NCBI GenBank assembly: GCA_017469525.1
Contig: JAFUGG010000054.1
Location: 1-64,000 of the forward strand
DNA: 64,000 bases
Direction: 5' to 3'
Source: Bacteroidaceae bacterium
GTDB taxonomy: Bacteria; Bacteroidota; Bacteroidia; Bacteroidales; Bacteroidaceae
The translations under genes were made by a program, and so were the position numbers. The notes under the pieces are model-generated. The model made no database searches. It was not told the origin of the DNA and was given only the letters and a program-made list of their open reading frames with translations. Shown here one piece after another: positions 1 through 7,171 of this stretch. Numbering within the stretch: position 1 is the first letter of the stretch; every line of letters starts with the position of its first letter.

Positions 1-2
1 TA

Positions 3-10
3 CAAAGTTA
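3..10 (-). promoter_or_regulatory. possible -7 box reading off the left edge
   Basis: The minus strand reads TAACTTTG, a match to the Bacteroidota -7 consensus TAnnTTTG. It would drive a gene lying left of the window. No TTG is seen at the usual 19-21 base spacing, so support is weak. Confidence 0.25.
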
Positions 11-76
11 ATTATTGTTATGTATTAAGAAAGTGACTGGCCTCTAAATGGGAAGGCAGGCACAGACGGCTTGTCT

Positions 77-1603
77 TCAGCCTTCCGGCTGGTGCTGCGG
101 ACGCAGGAGGTCGTTGACGGTCTTGACGGGGTTGAAGGTCGAGAGGGGCACTTCGACCATGATGGTGCTCCAGTCGCTCATGGCGCCGTTCCAAAGGCCG
201 GGCAGTTCGAGAGCTTTCAGTTCCTTGCCATCTTTGCTCTTATATGAGATGAAACCCGTAGCGGGGTCAACATAGTCGGGCAGATGGAACTTCTTTCCCT
301 GGTAATCACGAACGGCGCAGACGAGGTCGACGGGGTTAAAATGTGTGCCTTCTGTGAACATCTTCATGTAGGCCTCATTGTTCTTGTCTATCTGACTGCT
401 CTCGAGAATCTGCAAGGAGACGCTTCCGTCGGGATTATAGGCCAGGAAGGGACCGCCGCCGGGCTCGCCTACGTTCTTCACCACGCCACAGACGCGGATA
501 GGACGGTTCAGTTTCCGGCGAAGGAAGATGGTGAGGTCTGCATCCTCCATGTCCTTCAAACCAGGCATATCACAACCAAGGGTGTGGCGCACGAAGCGTA
601 TCACATCCTCCAGGTCTGCATGGCTGTATTTACCGCTGTCGAGCAGACGCAAGTAGGCAAAGGCTTGCTTTTGTGCCTGCACCAGTACGCCGGCTATGAC
701 TTGCTTCCACAGGACGGTGTCGGCCTTCAAGCGGTCCGGCACCACATTATCTATATTCTTGATAAAGACGATGTCGCTTTCGAGGTCGTCGAGGTTCTGG
801 ATGAGCGCCCCATGACCACCCGGACGGAAAAGGAGCTTGCCGTCGGCAGTGCGGAACGGTGTGTTGTCCATGTTCACGGCAATCGTGTCGGTGCTGGGCT
901 TCTGCTCGCTTAGGCTGACCTTACAGGTTATCTTGTACTTGTCCTGAACCTCTGGAAGGACGCGCTCGATGAGTTCCTCGAAGAGTTTCCTATGCTCGTT
1001 GCTGACTGTGAAATGCACTTCAGCCTCTCCCCTGCTGCTTGCGTAGAGAGCGGCTTCCGTAAGGTGCTCCTCAACGGGCGTCTTGGCGCAGTCGTCGTAG
1101 CTGTGGAACTGCAGGAGGCCCTTCGGCAGCTGGCCGTAGTTCAAACCATCAGCGCCAAGCATATTCGCCACGATGGACTTGTAGTCTCCTTCTTCGATGA
1201 GGGCGTCCACGCCCTTGCCTTCATTCAAGAAGCAGGCATCGTTCAGGGCATCGAAGAAAGCGAAGCTGTGGATGTGGGCAAAGAATATCTTCTCGAAGTC
1301 GGTGGTGGGCACGTCATAGTCGGCATCGAGGAACTCGAACATATTCTTGAACATACGACTGGCGGCACCGCTGGCAGGCACGAACTTGGTAATGGTGTGC
1401 CCCTCTGCCTTATAGTCTTTCCAAGCCTGAACATAAGCCTCCGCCTCCTCTTCCGAAGGGGCGATGATGCCCCTCCCTACAGCTGCTGCACCCTGAAGTC
1501 TGAGGAAGTCGAACCCTTGTCGAAAGTTTTCCAACTGCGCCTCTATCTGCGCCTGGCTGATGCCTTTCTGCTGCATCTGCTGAATGTCTTCTTTGCTGAA
1601 CAT
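77..1603 (-). CDS. DUF4301 family protein
   Basis: This 508-residue protein is of the DUF4301 type found widely in Bacteroidota; its reaction is not known. Two glycine-rich stretches look like nucleotide-binding loops of a nucleotidyltransferase-like fold: FVPASGAASRMFK at residues 74-86 and RPGGHGALIQNL at about residue 260. There is no signal peptide or membrane segment, so it is probably cytoplasmic. The start at 1603 sits about 37 bases below a strong promoter (TTG, 19 bases, TAAATTTG), which fixes the start well. It appears to be transcribed alone. The family call is from recognition of the motifs; the biochemical role is open. Confidence 0.8.
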   Translation of the reverse strand: MFSKEDIQQMQQKGISQAQIEAQLENFRQGFDFLRLQGAAAVGRGIIAPSEEEAEAYVQAWKDYKAEGHTITKFVPASGAASRMFKNMFEFLDADYDVPTTDFEKIFFAHIHSFAFFDALNDACFLNEGKGVDALIEEGDYKSIVANMLGADGLNYGQLPKGLLQFHSYDDCAKTPVEEHLTEAALYASSRGEAEVHFTVSNEHRKLFEELIERVLPEVQDKYKITCKVSLSEQKPSTDTIAVNMDNTPFRTADGKLLFRPGGHGALIQNLDDLESDIVFIKNIDNVVPDRLKADTVLWKQVIAGVLVQAQKQAFAYLRLLDSGKYSHADLEDVIRFVRHTLGCDMPGLKDMEDADLTIFLRRKLNRPIRVCGVVKNVGEPGGGPFLAYNPDGSVSLQILESSQIDKNNEAYMKMFTEGTHFNPVDLVCAVRDYQGKKFHLPDYVDPATGFISYKSKDGKELKALELPGLWNGAMSDWSTIMVEVPLSTFNPVKTVNDLLRPQHQPEG

Positions 1604-1639
1604 ATTTCTTTAGATGTTATAGATTGTAGATTTACGCTG

Positions 1640-1670
1640 CAAATTTACGAAAAAGCAAGGAATTAGCAAA
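1640..1670 (-). promoter_or_regulatory. promoter of the DUF4301 gene
   Basis: On the minus strand TTTG (1667-1670) is followed after 19 bases by TAAATTTG (1640-1647), an exact Bacteroidota TTG-N19-TAnnTTTG promoter. Transcription should begin near 1633, about 30 bases before the ATG. Confidence 0.75.
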
Positions 1671-2023
1671 AAGAAGAACGTCTTTTTTGATTTTACAGGC
1701 GATTGTTCGGCTGCAACGGGAACAGAGCGGCTATTCCTGAGCAACCGAGGGACAACAAATCAGGACGGCAGTATCATGGTCGCAATCTGTTCGATTTTGT
1801 AAAGATTTTTCGCAAAAACACGTCACTTGGTCTCGAAAAACGGCATTTCCCAAGGGCAAAGGGGGACTGAGGGGCATTTTCTCGATTTTTGCAACTGGCT
1901 GAGAATTAAAGGAATGAAATGTCGCCACAAAAGACAAGACTGGAAGAAAGGGACAATAATGCACGTTTAAGGACAAAAAAATGGCGTGTTTTTTCGGCCG
2001 ACAAAGGCTGACGGAAAAAGAAA

Positions 2024-2089
2024 ATCGACGTGTCGATATGAACAAATCGACCTGTCGATTTTGTTGAAGCGACGTAGGGGAAGGAGCGA
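2024..2089. repeat. 22-bp periodic palindromic array
   Basis: Three 22-base units begin at 2024, 2046 and 2068. The first two share ATCGACNTGTCGAT, a near palindrome; the third keeps only GCGACGT. An outer hairpin pairs AAAATCGAC (2021-2029) with GTCGATTTT (2054-2062). It lies about 150 bases upstream of the relA promoter box. Confidence 0.6.
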
Positions 2090-2228
2090 AATGCCACGTT
2101 TTCCTTCCCTTTCCGACATGGTGAGTCAAAAAAGTTGTAAAGATTTTCTCACAGATCCTGTGCATTATTCAGGCAAGCATTCAGCTATAAAAAACATCGT
2201 TCCTCTTTCTCAATTTCTAAAAATGTTG

Positions 2229-2236
2229 TATCTTTG
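2229..2236 (+). promoter_or_regulatory. -7 box of relA
   Basis: TATCTTTG lies 19 bases before the ATG at 2256. No clear TTG is present at the -33 position. The box lies inside the longer open frame and therefore argues for the 2256 start with a very short leader. Confidence 0.6.
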
Positions 2237-2255
2237 CATTCTGAAAAACTTAGGC

Positions 2256-4487
2256 ATGAAGACGATGACTACAAACTTTTTTACCGACGAAGAGCGCGAG
2301 CGCATCGAAAGAGTTCAGCACCAGATACTTGCCCTTGCTGCCGGAGTAATTGAGGAAGGCGACGAGGAGAAGTTGCGCACCTATCTCAGTGAGGCTACCG
2401 AGAGCGGAATGTTGCAAAGGGATGCTTTTGGCATCAACCCCATCGTCAAGGACCTGGAGACGGCCCTCATCGTGGGCGAAGAGATAGGCCTGTCGAGAGG
2501 TAGCGTGCTGAGCGTGCTGCTCTGGTCCATCGTCAAGAGCGGTGCAGTTACGATTGACAAGGTCCGCAAGGACTTCGGCGAAGAGGTGGCACACATCCTG
2601 CATGGCCTGATGCGCATCCGCGAGGTCTATGCCAAGAGCGCGACGGTGAGTAGCGAGAACTTCCGCAGCCTGCTCGTCACCTTTGCCGAAGACATGCGCG
2701 TCATCCTCATCATGATTGCCAACCGCGTCTGCATCATGCGTCAGATAAAGGACACGGAGAACGTCGAGGCCAGGCGCAAGGTCTCGATGGAAGCAGCCTA
2801 TCTCTATGCGCCGCTGGCCCACAAGCTCGGGCTCTACAAGCTGAAGAGCGAGCTGGAAGACCTTAGTCTCAAGTACCTTGAGCACGACGCCTACTACCAC
2901 ATCAAGGAGAAGCTCAACGAAACGAAACGCAGTCGTGACGCCTACATAGAGCGCTTCACAAAGCCCATTGACGAGAAGCTGCAGGCCGCCGGCCTGCATT
3001 ATCACATGAAAGGCCGCACCAAGAGCATCCACTCCATCTGGCAGAAGATGCAGAAGCAACATGTGGATGTCGATGGTGTGTACGACCTCTTTGCCATCCG
3101 AATCATACTGGACTCAGCCCCGGAACGCGAGAAGATGGAGTGCTGGCAGGTGTTCAGCATCATCACAGACATGTACCAGAGCAACCCGAAGCGTATGCGC
3201 GACTGGCTCTCGGTGCCTAAGAGTAACGGCTACGAAAGCCTTCACATCACCGTTCTCGGCCCTGAGCAGAAGTGGGTGGAGGTGCAGATAAGGACGGAAC
3301 GCATGGACGACATCGCCGAGCACGGCCTTGCAGCCCACTGGCGATACAAGGGCATTCGCTCTGGCGAAAGCGGCGTGGAGGAATGGCTGGCTGGTGTTCG
3401 CAGCGCCTTGGAAGCCAACGATGACGCCCAGCTCATGGACCAGTTCCGCCTCGACCTAAAGGAGGACGAGGTCTATGTCTTCACGCCCAAGGGCGACATC
3501 TTCAAACTTCCGATGGGAGCCACGGTGCTCGACTTCGCCTACCACATTCATTCCAAGGTGGGCAACCATTGTGTCGGAGCACGCATAGGCGGCAGGAACG
3601 TCACCATCCGCCAGAAGCTGCAAAGCGGAGACCAAGTGGAAATCCTCACAAGCAACAGCCAGACACCCAAACGCGACTGGCTGAATATCCTCACGACCAC
3701 CAGGGCGAGGGCAAAGGTGCGGCAGAGCCTCAAGGAAATGGAAAGCAGTCAGGCGCTCCTGGCCAAGGAAGAACTGGAGCGCAAGATGAAGAACAAGAAG
3801 CTGGACTACGAGGAGCCTGTCCTAATGCACACCATGACAAAGCTCGGCTACCGCATCGTCACCGACTTCTACGCTGCTCTGGCCGACGGCAAGCTCGACA
3901 TGAATGCAGTGCTCGAGGCATACGCCCAGCAGCAACGCTTCGACCACGGCGAGGCCGAGAAGACCGTTCCTACACAAAGCGCTGACCAGTTCGTCATGCC
4001 CGACAAAGCACTTCCCCAAAGGGGGAGCGGGGAGGGGTCTTCCGACGTTCTTGTCATCGACCAGAATCTCAAAGGGCTTGACTTCCAGATGGCCCGTTGC
4101 TGTCAGCCCGTCTATGGCGATGATGTCTTCGGCTTCGTCACAAGCGGAGGAGGCATCAAGATACACCGCACCGACTGTCCCAACGCTCCGCAGATGCGCC
4201 AACGCTTCGGCTATCGCATCGTCAGGGCGAAGTGGGCAGGCAAGCGAGGCAGTCAGTACCCCATCACCCTCCGCGTCATCGGCAACGACGACATCGGCAT
4301 TGTCAACAACATCACCAACATTATAAGTAAGGAAGAGAAGATACTCTTGCGCAGCATCAGCATAGACAGTCACGACGGCCTCTTCAACGGAACGCTCACC
4401 GTTATGCTGGACGATGCGAGCCGCCTCACACAACTCATCAAGAAACTGAAAACCGTAAAAGGAGTAAAGAATGTATCAAGAAGCTAA
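2256..4487 (+). CDS. relA: RelA/SpoT-family (p)ppGpp synthetase
   Basis: A long RSH enzyme of 743 residues that makes the alarmone (p)ppGpp from ATP and GTP/GDP during starvation. Domain order: HD-like hydrolase region (about 60-170), synthetase (about 220-350, with YDLFAIRI near 275 and SNGYESLH), TGS (about 403-460, DEVYVFTPKGDIFKLPMGA) and C-terminal ACT (about 665-743). The HD metal motif is absent: the place of the usual LLHD reads LLWS, so hydrolase activity is unlikely. The frame is open 90 codons further upstream, but the promoter box at 2229 and the family length favour 2256. Residues about 586-596 (LPQRGSGEGSS) come from an inserted short element. The 3' end overlaps the peptidase gene by 17 bases. 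Confidence 0.9.
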   Translation: MKTMTTNFFTDEERERIERVQHQILALAAGVIEEGDEEKLRTYLSEATESGMLQRDAFGINPIVKDLETALIVGEEIGLSRGSVLSVLLWSIVKSGAVTIDKVRKDFGEEVAHILHGLMRIREVYAKSATVSSENFRSLLVTFAEDMRVILIMIANRVCIMRQIKDTENVEARRKVSMEAAYLYAPLAHKLGLYKLKSELEDLSLKYLEHDAYYHIKEKLNETKRSRDAYIERFTKPIDEKLQAAGLHYHMKGRTKSIHSIWQKMQKQHVDVDGVYDLFAIRIILDSAPEREKMECWQVFSIITDMYQSNPKRMRDWLSVPKSNGYESLHITVLGPEQKWVEVQIRTERMDDIAEHGLAAHWRYKGIRSGESGVEEWLAGVRSALEANDDAQLMDQFRLDLKEDEVYVFTPKGDIFKLPMGATVLDFAYHIHSKVGNHCVGARIGGRNVTIRQKLQSGDQVEILTSNSQTPKRDWLNILTTTRARAKVRQSLKEMESSQALLAKEELERKMKNKKLDYEEPVLMHTMTKLGYRIVTDFYAALADGKLDMNAVLEAYAQQQRFDHGEAEKTVPTQSADQFVMPDKALPQRGSGEGSSDVLVIDQNLKGLDFQMARCCQPVYGDDVFGFVTSGGGIKIHRTDCPNAPQMRQRFGYRIVRAKWAGKRGSQYPITLRVIGNDDIGIVNNITNIISKEEKILLRSISIDSHDGLFNGTLTVMLDDASRLTQLIKKLKTVKGVKNVSRS
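4011..4041. repeat. in-frame G+C-rich short element (half copy) in relA
   Basis: CTTCCCCAAAGGGGGAGCGG and the following bases through GGGGTCTT form one arm of the short element found about a dozen times here. It adds about ten residues between TGS and ACT without breaking the frame. Confidence 0.7.
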
Positions 4488-6996
4488 AACTATAGGGCTC
4501 AAGCTTGCCCTTCTCACACTGCCATTGATGATGGCAGCAGAAACAAAAGACATCACCGGCATCCGTTTGGCCGGTCCCTACCCTATCATGAAGCCCTTCA
4601 TGACAGACACTCTCGACTCAGAGGGCAACAAGATTGACTTGGACGAAGTATATATGGAAAGTCCCCTCCCCGCTTCTCCTGCTGGGGAATGCATTTCCAA
4701 AGACAGCAGCTTTGTGGCACTTCCGCAAAAGGGAAGCGGAGATGGGGCCGACCAGTCGCTCTTCTTCGCCTCCTTCACCATGCAGAACACGGGCTTTGCC
4801 AAGGGCAAGATCAATGTAAAATGCCAGAGCAAGCACAAACTCTTCATTGACGGCGAGGAGCAAGGCAGTGACTTTGAGCTTGTTCCCGGCAGGCACGAGG
4901 TCTGCATCAAACTGTTGCAGAAAGGCGAGACACCCGACACGCTTCGTGTTTCCGTGGAGAGCGAGCAGTCCATCGAAGTAAATCCTGATGGGAAACGCTA
5001 CTGGACGAATGCCGACATGATGCACGGCGAGCGCATCAACGGCGTGGAACTCTCCAGCACGGGCAAGTACGTCCGCATCCACAAGAGCACGACCTACAAG
5101 GGAGGAGATACGGCTGGCAAGGACATCTTCATCGAGACGGCAACGGGAAAGGAGTTCAGCCTCGACGGATTCCAACGTTGGCTACCCAAGGGAGACCGTT
5201 ACTTGCGTAGTTATAGAGAGAAAGAAGGCACCTGGTGCTACGAGACGGTTGACTTGAAGACCGGTGAGAAGACACCCGTCGGCAAGTATAGCGGCAAGGG
5301 AAATGCCTGGCTGACCGACGACTTGAAGCACTTCGTGGTGTCCATCGACGAGAAAGTGCCCGAGGAGAAGAACAAGGACGTACACCAAATCCTCCAGCCC
5401 GATGACCGTCAACCCGGCTATCGCAACCGCCGCAACTACTCGCTCTACGACATCGAGACGGGCATCACGACGCCCATCACGAAGGGAGCTGCCAAGGTCT
5501 ATGTCACGCCGAACCGCGATGCGAGCCGTTTCCTCGTGTCCATCTACAAGGAAGAACTCACGGAGCGTCCCTTCACCTTCACCGACATCCTCCTGCTCGA
5601 CATGAAGACAGGCAAGGCGGATACGCTGGTTCGCCACGATGGCTTCATCAGCAACTTCAGTTTCTCGCCCGACGAGAAGTACCTTGCCCTGACTGGAAGT
5701 CCAGAGGCTCTGGGCGGCATAGGCAACACCCTTCCCAAGGACGTCATCCCCAGCAGCTATGAGTACGAGCTGTTCATCATGGACCTTGAGACAAAGGAAG
5801 TGCGTTGCCTGACGCGCGACTTCGACCCTTCCGTTACGTCCTATCAGTGGTCGGAGCAGGACGGCATGATTTATGCCCTGTGTGAGAACCGTGACACGAA
5901 GAGCCTCTACTGCATCAATCCCAGACCCACCCCCAACCCCTCCCTTAAAGGGAGGGAGTCCTCCCCCTTTAAGGGGGAGATAGAGAGGGTCTTACTCTCC
6001 GAACCATATATATACAGTAGTTTCAGCTTAGCAGAAGAGAGGCCTTTCCTTGCCTATATAGGTGAGAGCAGCATGAGCACTGACCGTTGCTGGCTTCGTG
6101 ACCTCAAATCGGGCAAGGAACGTGTGCTCTGCGACCTCAACCCCACAAGGCTCAAAGACATACAGCTTGGCGAATGCCACGACTGGAACTTTAGGGCCGA
6201 GCGTGGAGACACCATCTATGGCTGCTACTTCCTGCCGCCTTTCTTCGACGAAACAAAGCAATACCCAATGCTCGTCTATTACTATGGCGGCTGTTCACCC
6301 GTGGGGCGGTTGCTCGACAGCTATTACAACTTCCAGGAATGGGCAGCGATGGGCTATGTGGTTTACCTCATCCAGCCTTCTGGTTGCAGTGGCTTCGGCC
6401 AAGAGTTCGCCTCCCGCCACGTCAATGCCTACGGAGACTATACGGCCGATGACATTATTCAGGGCACCAAGTTGTTCTGTCAGGAGCATCCATTCGTCAA
6501 GGCCGACAAGGTGGGTTGCCTTGGGGCAAGCTACGGAGGCTTCATGACGATGTACCTACAGACCGTGACAGACATCTTTGCAGCTGCAATGAGTCATGCC
6601 GGCATCAGCAATCCGGCCAGCTATTGGGGCTATGGTTATTGGGGCTATTCCTACAGTACAACCTCAGCGGCAAACTCTTATCCATGGAACAACATGGAAC
6701 TCTATAGCGGCCACGCCCCGCTCTTCAATGCCGACAAAGTGCACACGCCTATCCTTTTCATGCATGGCGGCGCTGACACTAATGTACCCATCAACGAGAG
6801 CATCCAGATGTTCACAGCCCTCAAGCTGCTGGGCCGCGAGTGTGCCTTCATTACGGTCGATGGCGAGAACCATCACATCCTGAACTACAACAAGCGCATC
6901 CGTTGGCACGACAGCATTATGGCATGGTTCGCAAAGTGGCTGCAGGACGACCCAACCTGGTGGAACACGATGTATCCCGAAAAGAACCTGAAGTAG
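4471..6996 (+). CDS. S9 family prolyl oligopeptidase-like serine peptidase, secreted
   Basis: An 841-residue protein with an N-terminal hydrophobic signal (LALLTLPLMMA), a long beta-propeller-like region and a C-terminal alpha/beta-hydrolase domain. The catalytic triad is visible: Ser687 in GASYGG, Asp769 in GGADTNVP and His801 in GENHHI. Such S9 enzymes (DPP-IV/acylaminoacyl type) cleave short peptides in the periplasm. The start overlaps relA by 17 bases and gives a good signal peptide. Two copies of the G+C-rich short element are translated in frame (residues about 63-93 and 485-508), both in loops of the non-catalytic part. Substrate specificity cannot be told from sequence alone. Confidence 0.85.
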   Translation: MYQEAKTIGLKLALLTLPLMMAAETKDITGIRLAGPYPIMKPFMTDTLDSEGNKIDLDEVYMESPLPASPAGECISKDSSFVALPQKGSGDGADQSLFFASFTMQNTGFAKGKINVKCQSKHKLFIDGEEQGSDFELVPGRHEVCIKLLQKGETPDTLRVSVESEQSIEVNPDGKRYWTNADMMHGERINGVELSSTGKYVRIHKSTTYKGGDTAGKDIFIETATGKEFSLDGFQRWLPKGDRYLRSYREKEGTWCYETVDLKTGEKTPVGKYSGKGNAWLTDDLKHFVVSIDEKVPEEKNKDVHQILQPDDRQPGYRNRRNYSLYDIETGITTPITKGAAKVYVTPNRDASRFLVSIYKEELTERPFTFTDILLLDMKTGKADTLVRHDGFISNFSFSPDEKYLALTGSPEALGGIGNTLPKDVIPSSYEYELFIMDLETKEVRCLTRDFDPSVTSYQWSEQDGMIYALCENRDTKSLYCINPRPTPNPSLKGRESSPFKGEIERVLLSEPYIYSSFSLAEERPFLAYIGESSMSTDRCWLRDLKSGKERVLCDLNPTRLKDIQLGECHDWNFRAERGDTIYGCYFLPPFFDETKQYPMLVYYYGGCSPVGRLLDSYYNFQEWAAMGYVVYLIQPSGCSGFGQEFASRHVNAYGDYTADDIIQGTKLFCQEHPFVKADKVGCLGASYGGFMTMYLQTVTDIFAAAMSHAGISNPASYWGYGYWGYSYSTTSAANSYPWNNMELYSGHAPLFNADKVHTPILFMHGGADTNVPINESIQMFTALKLLGRECAFITVDGENHHILNYNKRIRWHDSIMAWFAKWLQDDPTWWNTMYPEKNLK
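4659..4748. repeat. degenerate two-arm short element in the S9 peptidase
   Basis: AAGTCCCCTCCCCGCTTCTC at the left and GGGAAGCGGAGATGGGGC at the right resemble the two ends of the G+C-rich element, with about 45 bases between. The whole stretch stays in frame. Confidence 0.5.
5923..5993. repeat. complete two-arm short element in the S9 peptidase
   Basis: Ends AGACCC and GGGTCT are inverted. Inside are two hairpin arms, CCCTCCCTTAAAGGGAGGG and CTCCCCCTTTAAGGGGGAG. About 71 bases are translated in frame and are rich in Pro, Ser, Lys and Gly. Confidence 0.75.
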
Positions 6997-7061
6997 CCGA
7001 CTATGTACGTTTCTGCCATATCTCAAGCACGAAGGAATTTACGCCTCACAAGGATTGAGAA

Positions 7062-7139
7062 AACTTCACACGAGAAGTTTGCGAAGTTCTCACGTGAAGT
7101 TTGCGAAGTTCACTAGAGAAGTTCGGCAACTTCTCTGGA
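7062..7139. repeat. 22-bp periodic array upstream of mutS2
   Basis: Three and a half 22-base units start at 7062, 7084, 7106 and 7128. Each holds an imperfect palindrome of the form CTTC....GAAGT followed by TTGCG or TCGGC. The last unit abuts the TACATTTG box of mutS2. Confidence 0.7.
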
Positions 7140-7140
7140 G

Positions 7141-7148
7141 TACATTTG
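7141..7148 (+). promoter_or_regulatory. -7 box of mutS2
   Basis: TACATTTG fits TAnnTTTG and lies 23 bases before the ATG at 7172. The -33 position falls inside the 22-bp array, so the array could affect polymerase binding. Confidence 0.5.
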
Positions 7149-7171
7149 CGGAGCGTCATAACTGATTGATT

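Larger units (their letters stand above)
1604..2255. other. divergent intergenic region, no gene
   Basis: This 650-base divergent spacer carries the promoters of the two flanking genes. It also holds a 22-bp periodic array (2024-2089), a degenerate copy of the G+C-rich short element near 1849-1880, and two near-copies of TTGTAAAGATTTT (about 1797 and 2133). Open frames exist on both strands but none looks like a protein; the reading frame of relA is open far upstream of its real start. Confidence 0.6.

Noticed and set aside
284..913. Long plus-strand frame antisense to the DUF4301 gene
   Set aside because: It is the shadow of a G+C-rich coding strand; no recognisable domain or start signal.
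1731..2165. 144-residue open frame on the minus strand upstream of relA
   Set aside because: Composition is unlike a protein, it spans repeats, and no promoter fits.
1986..2255. Longer relA N-terminus from an upstream ATG
   Set aside because: The extension crosses the 22-bp array and the TATCTTTG promoter box and matches no RSH N-terminus.
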